Assembly (NCBI RefSeq): GCF_902706095.1
Contig: NZ_CACSJP010000002.1
Coordinates: forward strand, 248,001-312,000
Reading direction: 5' to 3'
DNA from: Rhizobium sp. 18065
Lineage (GTDB): Bacteria > Pseudomonadota > Alphaproteobacteria > Rhizobiales > Rhizobiaceae
DNA: 64,000 nt
Shown: positions 49,847 to 57,899 of the stretch, piece by piece
How the letters are laid out: each line of letters starts with the position of its first letter
How positions within the stretch are numbered: the stretch's first letter is position 1
The notes under the pieces: model-generated
What the model saw: only the letters and a program-made list of their open reading frames with translations
Database searches by the model: none
What the model was told of the DNA's origin: nothing
Position numbers and translations under genes: made by a program

Positions 49847-50353
49847 ATGACGCTCTCCACCAAGCCTCCTGAACGCATCTATTTGTTGCGACATGCAAAA
49901 TCCGGCTGGGCCGAGCCTGGCGGGCGCGATTTTGACCGCAGCCTTTCCGACGCAGGTTTTGCCGAGGCAGAGCTGCTCGCCGAGACCGCTGCGGAAAAGG
50001 GCTATCGGCCCGAATTGGTGATTTCCTCAACCGCAAAGCGGTGCCGGCAGACTGCCGATGCAATACGCAGGGCCTTCTCCGGACAGTCAGAATTTCGTTT
50101 CGTCGATGATCTATATAATTCGCCGGCCGATACATATCTGGAGATCCTGACCTCAACACGCGGCGTCGAGTCGTTGATGATGGTGGGGCATAACCCTGCC
50201 GTCGAGGAAGTCTTCGCGCGATTGGTCGGCCATGACATCGTCGGCCGCACGGTACCCGAAGGCTACCCGACATCCGGCCTCGCGGTGATCGATGCCCTGA
50301 AGATCGACGGCCCGGGCCAGGGCTGGAAACTGCAGGATTTCCTCGTCGGCTGA
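49847..50353 (+). CDS. SixA-like phosphohistidine phosphatase
   Basis: A 168-residue member of the histidine phosphatase superfamily. Catalytic RHG-type motif LRHAKSGW (His at about residue 15), SSTAKRCRQTAD and the second His in MMVGHNPAVEE. SixA removes phosphate from histidines of phosphorelay or PTS proteins; small alphaproteobacterial members have been linked to the nitrogen PTS and to phosphorelay. A compound terminator follows (50358-50402). Confidence 0.85.
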   Translation: MTLSTKPPERIYLLRHAKSGWAEPGGRDFDRSLSDAGFAEAELLAETAAEKGYRPELVISSTAKRCRQTADAIRRAFSGQSEFRFVDDLYNSPADTYLEILTSTRGVESLMMVGHNPAVEEVFARLVGHDIVGRTVPEGYPTSGLAVIDALKIDGPGQGWKLQDFLVG

Positions 50354-50357
50354 CCCG

Positions 50358-50402
50358 GCGGGGCGCCATCTATAAGGCGCCAAGCGTCCCCGCTCCTTTT
50401 TT
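50358..50402 (+). terminator. terminator after the SixA-like gene
   Basis: Outer stem GCGGGG (50358-50363)/CCCCGC (50388-50393) enclosing GGCGCC/GGCGCC hairpin, followed by CC and a run of six T. Confidence 0.75.
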
Positions 50403-50498
50403 GCTGCGCAATGGCAACCTATATGCAGCAAGGCCGATGCCTGTCGCTGGTCGACGTCCAGCAGCAGAATGCGCCATGACAATTTCAGGAACCCGCCA

Positions 50499-51974
50499 TT
50501 GCCTCCTTCCCTGTTCACCAGCATTACCGATGAAGCAGCGATAGCGCTCGACAATGTTGCCGACCGTGCCGCCAATCTTGTCCACCCGACGATCCGCCTG
50601 GGCGTGACCGGCCTGTCGCGTGCCGGCAAAACCGTCTTCATCTCCTCGCTCGTCCACAACCTTCTGCATGGCGGACGGCTACCGGTATTCGAACCCGTTC
50701 GCTCCGGCCGCATTGCGGGTGCGAAACTGGAGGAACAGCCGGACGATGCCGTGCCGCGCTTCCAGTATGAAGATCACATCCGCGCCTTGATCAAGGAACG
50801 CGTCTGGCCGGATTCGACAAGGGCGATTTCCGAACTCCGTTTGACCATAGAATACAAGAGCGCGAGCGCATGGAACCGCCTGCTTTCCTCCGGGCGCCTG
50901 TCGATCGACATTGTTGACTACCCGGGCGAATGGCTTCTCGACCTGCCATTGCTGCAGCAGGACTATCGCCAGTTCTCCGAAGCGACGGCAAGCCTTGCGA
51001 CAACAGGCGTGCGCGCCGAACTGTCACACGAGTGGCGGGAGCTGTCGGCATCCATTGATCCGCATGCCCCGGCTGACGAAATGCTGGCACGCCGGCTGGC
51101 GGAGACCTTCACCACCTATCTGCGCCTGTGCAAATCCGACGAACGCTCGTTGTCGACGCTGCCGCCCGGCCGCTTCCTGATGCCCGGCGATCTGGAAGGC
51201 TCCCCGGCGCTGACCTTTGCCCCCCTGCCCGTTCTGGCCGATGGCAAGGCGCCGAAGGGATCGCTCCAGGCGATGATGGAGCGCCGCTACGAAGCCTACA
51301 AAAACCTGGTGGTGAAACCCTTCTTCCGCGAACATTTCGCCCGTCTCGATCGCCAGATCGTACTTGTTGACGCGCTGCAGGCCATCAATCGTGGCCCTGA
51401 AGCGGTTCAGGATCTGGAACGGGCGCTGGGCGATGTGCTGGCCTGCTTTCGCGCCGGTTCGAACACCATCCTCACCTCGCTGATCCGCCGCCGCATCGAT
51501 CGCGTGCTGGTTGCCGCCACCAAGGCCGACCACCTGCATCACGAAAGCCATGACCGGCTGGAAACACTGACCCGCCGTCTCGTGGACCGGGCGATCCAGA
51601 CAATCGGCATGAGCGGTGCCGGCATCGAGGTCATGGCGCTCGCTTCCGTCCGCGCGACGCGAGAGGCCACTGTCAAGCGTGACGGCCATGATCTGCCGGT
51701 CATTGTCGGCACCCCGATGGCCGGTGAACGGATCGGCAGCGAGACCTTCGATGGCGAGCGCAAGACGGCTGTATTTCCCGGCGATCTTCCCGAAGACCCG
51801 GAAGCCTTTTTCCATTCGATCGACTCCGGCGAGGCTGCCGAACTGCCGGATCTGGATATTGTCCGCTTCCGTCCGCCGCGCCTCGAAGAAACAGGCGGCG
51901 GCATCACATTGTCCGTCCCCCATATCCGCCTCGATCGCGCCATGCAGTTCCTGCTCGGAGACCGTCTCGCATGA
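50499..51974 (+). CDS. YcjX family (DUF463) P-loop ATPase/GTPase-like protein
   Basis: A 491-residue P-loop protein with Walker A GLSRAGKT at about 38-45 and the DIVDYPGEWLLDLPLLQQ motif typical of YcjX, a GTPase-like nucleotide-binding protein under stress-response control in enterobacteria. TTG at 50499 fits best (AGGAA 7 bases before, family start LPPSLF); ATG at 50469 is in frame but lacks a ribosome site. The stop overlaps the start of the YcjF-like gene (ATGA), so they are translationally coupled. Confidence 0.85.
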   Translation: MPPSLFTSITDEAAIALDNVADRAANLVHPTIRLGVTGLSRAGKTVFISSLVHNLLHGGRLPVFEPVRSGRIAGAKLEEQPDDAVPRFQYEDHIRALIKERVWPDSTRAISELRLTIEYKSASAWNRLLSSGRLSIDIVDYPGEWLLDLPLLQQDYRQFSEATASLATTGVRAELSHEWRELSASIDPHAPADEMLARRLAETFTTYLRLCKSDERSLSTLPPGRFLMPGDLEGSPALTFAPLPVLADGKAPKGSLQAMMERRYEAYKNLVVKPFFREHFARLDRQIVLVDALQAINRGPEAVQDLERALGDVLACFRAGSNTILTSLIRRRIDRVLVAATKADHLHHESHDRLETLTRRLVDRAIQTIGMSGAGIEVMALASVRATREATVKRDGHDLPVIVGTPMAGERIGSETFDGERKTAVFPGDLPEDPEAFFHSIDSGEAAELPDLDIVRFRPPRLEETGGGITLSVPHIRLDRAMQFLLGDRLA

Positions 51975-53074
51975 CCAAGCCCCCGTCATCTTCCGTGCCC
52001 GGCACCGGTCAGGGCAACGGCACCCGCCGACGCCCAGCGGCATTTTCCGTCGAGGCAGAACCGGCAACCGAAGCCGCCCGTCCGGCAGCATCCCGCCAGC
52101 CGCAAAGCTTTTCACATGAAGTGGTGATTGTCCCGGACGCCGACGATCCCTTCATCGGCGCCGGATCGGCAAGCGACGAGATCCCGCTGGCGACCCCGAG
52201 ACCACGCGGTTTCTCGTTTGCGCGGATTGCGGCCAGCGCCTTCGGCATCCTCGTCTCCCTCGCGCTCGGTCTCTGGGTCGACGGCCTGATCCGCGACCTC
52301 TTCTCCCGCTCCGACTGGCTTGGCTATGCCGCGATCGGCGTTCTCGTCGTCGGCCTGCTGGCTCTGGCGATTGCCATCGGACGAGAGATCGCCGGCCTCT
52401 ACCGGCTGCAAGCGGTCCAGTCGTTGAAATCGGAAGCCGAGGCTGCCAGCGCCGATCGCAAGCGCCCTGCAGCCCTTGCCGTGGTCAAGCGCCTGACGCG
52501 CCTCGTCTCCCATCGCCCCGAAACCGCCCGCGGCCAGAAGGTGATGGCCGAGGTCGAGGATGACGTGATCGACGGCCCGCAACTGATCGAACTTGCAGAG
52601 CGCGAACTGTTGAGCCCGCTCGACACCCGGGCGAGAAACCTCATTCTCGGAGCGTCCAAGCGCGTTTCGGTCGTCACCGCCGTGAGCCCACGCGCACTGG
52701 TAGATCTGGGTTATGTGCTGTTCGAAGTCGTGCGACTGGTCCGCGGCATGGCCGAGCTCTATGGTGGACGACCCGGCAGTCTTGGCATGCTGCGTCTGTT
52801 GCGCGACGTGATCGCGCACCTGGCAGTGACCGGATCGATTGCTGTCGGCGACAGCCTGGTGCAGCAGGTACTGGGCCACGGCCTCGCCTCACGCCTGTCG
52901 GCGCGCCTGGGTGAAGGTGTCATCAACGGCCTGATGACGGCGCGAATCGGCATAGCGGCGATGGATCTGTGCCGTCCCCTGCCGTTCAAAGCTCTGAAGC
53001 GGCCGGGCATCGGCGATTTCATCGGCGACCTCACGCCGTCGTTGAACGGCAAGCCAGGCGGCGAATCCAACTGA
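51971..53074 (+). CDS. YcjF-like (DUF697, TIGR01620) membrane protein
   Basis: A 367-residue protein: a disordered basic/proline N-terminus (about 1-75), two membrane helices (about 78-105 and 115-140), and a C-terminal DUF697 domain (from about 215, with SVVTAVSPRALVDLGYVLFEVVRLVRGMAELYG as landmark regions). It is the standard partner of YcjX and overlaps it by 4 bases; the pair is linked to envelope or phage-shock-type stress in other Proteobacteria. Confidence 0.85.
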   Translation: MTKPPSSSVPGTGQGNGTRRRPAAFSVEAEPATEAARPAASRQPQSFSHEVVIVPDADDPFIGAGSASDEIPLATPRPRGFSFARIAASAFGILVSLALGLWVDGLIRDLFSRSDWLGYAAIGVLVVGLLALAIAIGREIAGLYRLQAVQSLKSEAEAASADRKRPAALAVVKRLTRLVSHRPETARGQKVMAEVEDDVIDGPQLIELAERELLSPLDTRARNLILGASKRVSVVTAVSPRALVDLGYVLFEVVRLVRGMAELYGGRPGSLGMLRLLRDVIAHLAVTGSIAVGDSLVQQVLGHGLASRLSARLGEGVINGLMTARIGIAAMDLCRPLPFKALKRPGIGDFIGDLTPSLNGKPGGESN

Positions 53075-53216
53075 GTCTTATGGGCAACACCAAGCGCTGA
53101 ACCTGAGTTTTGCCGATTGCGGGCGAGGCCATTTAAGGTTAATTGCAAGGATGCATTAACCAATACCGCGCTAAGTTGACTGCGGGTTTTCTGGTTTCTC
53201 GTACCAAGGTAAATCG

Positions 53217-53771
53217 ATGTCTTCTCGCATCTTCTCGTCGCTCGGCCGCAGCGCCGTCATTCTGGCCGCTGCAGCACTTCTACCCGCAACCGTTGCGGAC
53301 GCAGCTTCGCGCGACAAGCGCTTCTTTGAGCAGGTCGCCGGCGTCTGGAAAGGCCCGGGCGAAATTGTTGCCGGCAAATACAAGGGCACCAAGTTCACCT
53401 GTAATCTGACCGGCCTGTCTGCAGACGGCAAGGAGCCGGGAATGAAGCTCGATGGCACCTGCCGCGTCGGCGTATTCAGCCAGCCGATGTCCGCTTTCAT
53501 TTCGCAGGCAGGCAGCACCTACAAAGGCCAATTTCTTGACGGTGCGGACGGCAAAGGCATGGACATCGTGTCCGGAACGGTCACCGGAAACCGTGCGGTC
53601 ATGGGCATCAACCGCAAGAAGTTGAATGGTGCGATGGTCGCCCGTATCGAAAAAGACGATGCGATGAACATTACCATTTCGGTCAAGGTCGAGGATCGCC
53701 TGATCCCGGTCATCGGACTGAAGCTGAACCGTCAGGCCGATGCAATGGCCGTAACGGCCGCCAGCGAGTAA
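53217..53771 (+). CDS. hypothetical secreted protein
   Basis: A 184-residue protein with a signal peptide (about 1-29, cleavage near ADA-AS). The mature part is a beta-rich domain with repeated Gly-containing turns (FFEQVAGVWKGPGEIVAGKY, GTCRVGVFSQPMSAFI) and two Cys. No family recognised; small proteins of this type are common in Rhizobiales. It ends just before folK with a terminator placed inside the folK 3' end. Confidence 0.7.
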   Translation: MSSRIFSSLGRSAVILAAAALLPATVADAASRDKRFFEQVAGVWKGPGEIVAGKYKGTKFTCNLTGLSADGKEPGMKLDGTCRVGVFSQPMSAFISQAGSTYKGQFLDGADGKGMDIVSGTVTGNRAVMGINRKKLNGAMVARIEKDDAMNITISVKVEDRLIPVIGLKLNRQADAMAVTAASE

Positions 53772-53807
53772 CGGCCAAACAGAAACCCATCCTGCCAGTC
53801 GTTCTGA

Positions 53808-54332
53808 TCAGCCGCGCCACCAGGCGCGGTTTTCATTTGCGATCTCGATACCGCTGCAATCGCTCTGGCTCAGCCAGTCGGCAATCGACGCCCCCCTGAC
53901 AGTCAGGTTCGGGGCGATATCGGCAAGCGGCATCAACACGAAGCCGCGCTCCGTCATGCGGGGATGCGGGATCTTCAGGTGTTCGCCATCGACGCTGGTA
54001 TTGTCATAGGTCAGTATGTCGATATCGATTGTGCGCGGTCCCCAGCGCTCGTTGCGGACACGCTTCATGTCCCGCTCAATGTCGAGGCAGGCGTCCAGCA
54101 ATGGTTCCGGCGCAAGCGTGGTTTCGATAACCGCACAACAATTGTAGAAATCCGCCTGATCGACTTTCCCCCAAGGCGGTGTCCGGTACAGCCGCGACAC
54201 GGCGGTCACGCGACAATCGGCGCGACCATCGAGACGCCGCAGAGCCGCAGCCATGGCTGAAACCGGATCGCCGATATTGCCGCCAAGCCCAAGGGTTGCA
54301 TGACGCCACCCAAACTTATCTGAATTGTTCAA
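53808..54332 (-). CDS. folK: HPPK, 2-amino-4-hydroxy-6-hydroxymethyldihydropteridine pyrophosphokinase
   Basis: Pyrophosphorylates the pterin before DHPS in folate synthesis. The 174-residue product has LGLGGNIGDP near the N-terminus, WGKVDQADFYNCCAVIET, RNERWGPRTIDIDILTYD (landmarks) and HPRMTERGFVLMPL, the ATP- and pterin-binding motifs. It starts with TTG at 54332 (aggtgag upstream) overlapping folB by 17 bases. Last gene of folP-folB-folK. Confidence 0.94.
   Translation of the reverse strand: MNNSDKFGWRHATLGLGGNIGDPVSAMAAALRRLDGRADCRVTAVSRLYRTPPWGKVDQADFYNCCAVIETTLAPEPLLDACLDIERDMKRVRNERWGPRTIDIDILTYDNTSVDGEHLKIPHPRMTERGFVLMPLADIAPNLTVRGASIADWLSQSDCSGIEIANENRAWWRG
53812..53833 (+). terminator. 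terminator for the secreted-protein gene, inside folK
   Basis: Plus-strand stem CCGCGCC/GGCGCGG (53812-53818 and 53823-53829) with loop ACCA and TTTT. It sits in the last codons of the opposite-strand folK. Confidence 0.65.
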
Positions 54333-54684
54333 CGCTCACCTGTACATAGTCGAGAATGCCAGCGATTGGCGCGCTGGGCTTGCGCACCGTGATGCGCGTT
54401 CGCAGGATTTCGGGAAACCGCGCCAGCAAAGCCTTGGCAATCGCCAGCGCCAGCGCCTCGATCAACATGACGCGAGGGCCCGTAACGATGGCTTCGATGA
54501 CCTCGAATGCGATGCCATAATGGACCGTGCCCTCAAGTCTGTCCTGGGCAGCGGCCTCGCCGGCATCCACATCGAACTCCGCATCGACGTAGAAACGCTG
54601 CCCAAGAACACCCTCTTCGGCAAATACGCCATGATGTGCGAAGAAGGCGCAATTTTTCAGGGTAATGGTGAAGATAGCGCTCAT
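54316..54684 (-). CDS. folB: dihydroneopterin aldolase
   Basis: A 122-residue FolB: converts 7,8-dihydroneopterin to 6-hydroxymethyl-dihydropterin and glycolaldehyde. Landmarks: FFAHHGVFAEEGVLGQRF with the catalytic region, and EALALAIAKALLARFP then VRKPSAPIAG. Overlaps folP (54681-54684, ATGA) and folK. Confidence 0.95.
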   Translation of the reverse strand: MSAIFTITLKNCAFFAHHGVFAEEGVLGQRFYVDAEFDVDAGEAAAQDRLEGTVHYGIAFEVIEAIVTGPRVMLIEALALAIAKALLARFPEILRTRITVRKPSAPIAGILDYVQVSVEQFR

Positions 54685-55550
54685 GACTTCGTTCCTTCGG
54701 CAAGCCGCTTTTGTACCGCAAGCATTGCATCGGCGACGGCCAGTGCGTCGCGGTTGATCGCGACATTATGGACCCTGAATACGGCCGCCCCCTTGAGACG
54801 CAGGGCAACCGTGGTTGCAGCCGTCGCTGCATCCCGCTCTGCGGCATCGCGCCCGGTCAGGGTTCCCAGAAATCGCTTGCGCGAGGTTCCGGCGAGAAGC
54901 GGCAGACCGAACCGATGCAATTCCTCGAAACGCACCATCAATTCGACGTTCTCCTCAGCCGTCTCCTTGGCAAAACCGAAACCGGGGTCGAGTGTGATCG
55001 CCTCTGGAGGAACTCCCGCAGCCCGCGCGATGTCCAGCGACTGCGCCAGGAAGAAAATCTGGTCCTCGATGACGTCGGAAAGCGTCTCGCGCCCGCGGCC
55101 CGTATGCATGATACAAAGCCCGGCCCCGCTGTCTGCCGCAACCGAGGCGATGTCCGGTTCCCGCTGCAGTCCGTGCACGTCATTGATGATGTGGGCGCCC
55201 GCAGCGATCGCGGCGCGGGCAGTCGCGGCACGGTAGGTGTCGATCGACAGCAAAACATCCGTGCGTGCGGCAAGTGCCTCGATCACCGGAACGACCCGCG
55301 CCAGTTCTTCCTCAGCCGTCACATGAGCGGCGCCCGGACGCGTCGATTCACCGCCGATATCGAGAATGTCGGAACCGGCCTCGACACAGGCTAGCGCATG
55401 GGCGATCGCCTTGTCGGTCGTCGCATGCAATCCACCGTCGGAAAACGAATCCGGCGTGACATTGATGATGGCCATCAGTGCGCCGCGCGCCGAAAGGTCG
55501 ATATCCCGACCATGGGCAACGCGCCAGATGCTTCGATTGCCGGTGGTCAC
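54681..55550 (-). CDS. folP: dihydropteroate synthase
   Basis: Condenses the pterin pyrophosphate with p-aminobenzoate; target of sulfonamides. The 289-residue product has the DHPS signatures INVTPDSFSDGG near residue 30, DIGGESTRPGA, and GTSRKRFLGTLTGRDA later. No ATG suits: GTG at 55550 (10 bases after gagagg) or TTG at 55556 are the candidates, and I take GTG for the N-terminus MTTGNRSIWRVAHGR. First gene of the overlapping folP-folB-folK unit. Confidence 0.93.
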   Translation of the reverse strand: MTTGNRSIWRVAHGRDIDLSARGALMAIINVTPDSFSDGGLHATTDKAIAHALACVEAGSDILDIGGESTRPGAAHVTAEEELARVVPVIEALAARTDVLLSIDTYRAATARAAIAAGAHIINDVHGLQREPDIASVAADSGAGLCIMHTGRGRETLSDVIEDQIFFLAQSLDIARAAGVPPEAITLDPGFGFAKETAEENVELMVRFEELHRFGLPLLAGTSRKRFLGTLTGRDAAERDAATAATTVALRLKGAAVFRVHNVAINRDALAVADAMLAVQKRLAEGTKS

Positions 55551-55666
55551 GTTCAACTGTCCTCTCGACGGAAATCCGCGAAGCTGCAATAATGCTCGCG
55601 GTTTGGCTATGCCCCAAGGGCGCAGCGAATTCAACATTGCGGCTCAGTAGATTGCGGAAAATGATA

Positions 55667-56290
55667 ATGTCAAATGCTTGCCGTTTTTGGGCAACCGCAG
55701 TCGCCGCAGCCATCGTTTCTGTCTCCGCAGGCACAGCGCGCTCCGAAACGATCGTTCGCAAATCGACAAGCTATTTCCATATTGGCGGCAAGACTGCGGC
55801 TGAGATCGACGAAGAACTGACGCGCAAGGGACCGATGACCCAGATGACGGGAAACCGACATCCGGGCGCCACCCAGATCCGCTTCGGCGGCGACCTGACC
55901 TATATACGCAAAGGCGAGCGCTGTGCCATCGAGGATGCCCGTGTCACCCTGGACACCAAGATCATCCTGCCACGCTGGAAGAACCGAAAGCGCGCGACGA
56001 AAGAACTCGGCTTCATCTGGGATGCCCTTTCGGCTGACATCAAGCGTCACGAGGAACGCCACGCGGAAATTGCCCGGCAATATGCACGCGACCTGGAAAA
56101 AGCGTTGAAGAGACTTCCGACGCAGGACAACTGCGACAAGATGCAGGACAAGGTCGCCGAAGTCACCGATCGCATCACGCTGGCGCATGACGAGGCGCAG
56201 ATGAAGTTCGACCGCATAGAGGCAAAGAATTTCCAGAACAGGATGGCGCGCATCCTTCGCTACAAAAGCGGCAGGGTAAGTCAGGACTAA
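55667..56290 (+). CDS. DUF922 secreted zinc protease-like protein
   Basis: A 207-residue protein with a signal peptide (about 1-26). It has an HExxH-type zinc motif (KRHEERHAEIARQ, around residue 127) and YFHIGGKTAAEIDEELTRKGP at the start of the mature part, features of the DUF922 putative zinc-protease family. Role probably periplasmic. ATG at 55667 or at 55661 two codons earlier; longer in-frame starts run back over the folP start region and are false. Divergent from folP. Confidence 0.8.
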   Translation: MSNACRFWATAVAAAIVSVSAGTARSETIVRKSTSYFHIGGKTAAEIDEELTRKGPMTQMTGNRHPGATQIRFGGDLTYIRKGERCAIEDARVTLDTKIILPRWKNRKRATKELGFIWDALSADIKRHEERHAEIARQYARDLEKALKRLPTQDNCDKMQDKVAEVTDRITLAHDEAQMKFDRIEAKNFQNRMARILRYKSGRVSQD

Positions 56291-56444
56291 GCGTTATCGC
56301 GGAAATAACCCACTAAAAATTACAGGTCACTAATGCAGCAAGGACACATCTTGCTCGAAACTTGCGCCCGCACCTGTGAATAACCGGCTATTTCTCGGCG
56401 TGGCACTTGATAAGAATCTGAAATATACCTGTCATCAGCAAACG

Positions 56445-56574
56445 TTGATTAAGCGTTTTCCGATTTGCCAGTTCTCCCGGCGCGTCCTGGTGCCACAGGT
56501 GTTTCCTCCCTCGCCTGCTTGGCGATGCGCCCCCTTGCCCCGCTCCTCGCTCCGCGAGAGCGGGGCTTTTTTTT
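56445..56574 (+). ncRNA. candidate trans-acting small RNA with three hairpins
   Basis: About 130 bases of plus strand ending in a strong terminator. Hairpin 1: CCTG (56486-56489)/CAGG (56495-56498). Hairpin 2: TCGCC (56511-56515)/GGCGA (56521-56525) with loop TGCTT. Hairpin 3: GCCCCGCTC/GAGCGGGGC (56537-56545 and 56558-56566) followed by TTTTTTTT. The unpaired parts hold CCTCCC and CCCCCTTG, C-rich stretches as in Rhizobiales small RNAs that cover ribosome sites. No ORF fills the region. The 5' end is a guess; the EcpR1 family is one comparison to make. Confidence 0.55.
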
Positions 56575-56595
56575 GAGCGCGCAGGATCGGTTCTA

Positions 56596-56916
56596 TCACC
56601 CCTGGCGTTCGGGAACATGCACCACAAGGCCGTCAAGTGCGGCAACGATCTTGATCTGACAGCTCAGTCGCGAGCTTGGCTTCACATCAACTGCGAAGTC
56701 GAGCATGTCTTCCTCCATGGCCGACGGTGCACCGACCTTGTCGGTCCATGCATCATCGACATAGACATGACAGGTGGCACAAGCGCAGGCGCCGCCACAT
56801 TCCGCGTCGATGCCCGGAACGGAATTGCGCACGGCATTTTCCATGACTGTAGAGCCATCTGCGGCCGCGATGTCGAAGCGCGTGCCGTCAAAGGCGATGA
56901 TGCTGATATTTGCCAT
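56596..56916 (-). CDS. [2Fe-2S] ferredoxin, adrenodoxin/putidaredoxin type
   Basis: A 106-residue electron carrier. Cluster ligands are Cys40, Cys46 and Cys49 ([11 protein letters not shown]) and Cys86 (RLSCQI); the fourth lies near the C-terminus, as in adrenodoxin-like ferredoxins. Its partner reductase is not in the window. ATG at 56916 gives the family start [11 protein letters not shown]; an ATG five codons earlier (56931) is possible. The small RNA terminator is on the opposite strand just beyond its 3' end. Confidence 0.93.
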   Translation of the reverse strand: MANISIIAFDGTRFDIAAADGSTVMENAVRNSVPGIDAECGGACACATCHVYVDDAWTDKVGAPSAMEEDMLDFAVDVKPSSRLSCQIKIVAALDGLVVHVPERQG

Positions 56917-57052
56917 GTGTTCTGTGTCCATGCTTCGCCAAAAAAATCCGCGAAGTCATCTAACAAATCGAAACACCAGTCAACTCGAAGAAAAGAAGTC
57001 AACTCGAAGGACGGCGTCAGTCGCCGCCCGTCCTTCGCGTGCCCTGCCCTGC

Positions 57053-57424
57053 TTAGCGAGCGAGCTTGAGGATGAAGTGCTCGGCCTCAAGAACGGCGGC
57101 ACTTACCGACGCGACCGAATCGATGGTCGCCCCCTTTGTTTCGATCAGGTCAGCTGCACCGGCAACTCGAAGTGCGCCAACCGCCATGGCGGCATTTCTC
57201 AGCCGCTGTGCGGCTGCCTTGACCTGCAGCGTGTCGCGATCGCTGGCCAGTGCCAGTAGACAGCCGCGTGCCTGGCGAGCGAACATCTGCAGGATTTCGA
57301 TCTCGACAGCCCGGTCGCCCTTTGTCTGGGTGGCCAGATGAACAAGGTCGACGGGACGCTGCTGCGAGGGGCAGAGCCCGCCAAAGTTTTCCGGAGCTTC
57401 GAACGCGACGTTTACGGCTGCCAT
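57053..57424 (-). CDS. degenerate HPt domain protein
   Basis: A 123-residue helical protein with the start of a histidine phosphotransfer domain (PVDLVHLATQTKGDRAVEIE, QMFARQARG) and the helix that normally reads A-H-x-L-K-G-x-x-x-x-x-G-A. Here that helix is AAQRLRNAAMAVGA: the phosphorylated His is Gln73 and Lys-Gly is Arg-Asn. It could still bind a kinase or response regulator without transfer. ATG at 57424 has AAGGA 8 bases upstream. It diverges from the giant GPR/RgsE homologue. Confidence 0.85.
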   Translation of the reverse strand: MAAVNVAFEAPENFGGLCPSQQRPVDLVHLATQTKGDRAVEIEILQMFARQARGCLLALASDRDTLQVKAAAQRLRNAAMAVGALRVAGAADLIETKGATIDSVASVSAAVLEAEHFILKLAR

Positions 57425-57899
57425 AGCCATATTCCTTCTTTTCTTGTTATTTATGAGCAGCAGTCTCTCCGGCGCCGATGGCAATTGCGTTAAAATGAGA
57501 CTCGTTGGCAGGGAAAACTTCGCGCTATGGTTAACGCGCGTTAAACCCTGACGGACATTGGCTTTTCACGAGCTTCATTGGTTTAAATACTGTTAACAAC
57601 CGAAAACCGCATTAACCGCCGTCCGGGCCATTAATTGTATCGGAAGCCCGAATGTGTCACTACGATACGGTTGACTGGGCTAAAGGCGGAATTCTTTGCC
57701 CCAATGTCGGATAGTGCTAAAACACATCGCGAATGTCATGATGACAGGCTGCTCCGACGATGAAATTCAAAGGGATTTTCGGCTGGCGTGGCGGCAGACG
57801 AGGATCCTAAAGTAAGGCAGTCTGACCAGGGCTCGAATGCAGGCGGCGTAGTGCCCTTGGATCGAACTGCCGAGAGTAGCGGTAACGAGGCGTAACCCT
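57425..57899. other. divergent promoter region of the HPt-like and GPR genes
   Basis: About 475 bases. It holds a perfect 14-bp palindrome TTAACGCGCGTTAA (57531-57544) with further GTTAAC and CATTAA half sites to about 57640, near-CtrA-like (TTAA pairs) but spaced by 6 instead of 7 bases. TTGACT at about 57672 may be a -35. A 16-codon frame (57760-57810, MKFKGIFGWRGGRRGS) has no ribosome site. No RNA gene recognised. Confidence 0.45.

Noticed and set aside
57531-57640. Possible CtrA sites (TTAA pairs) before the GPR gene
   Set aside because: The palindrome spacing is 6 bases and the others are irregular, while CtrA needs TTAA-N7-TTAA; kept only as a note in the intergenic entry.
57760-57810. 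16-codon frame upstream of the GPR gene
   Set aside because: No ribosome site and too short to judge; not listed as a gene.
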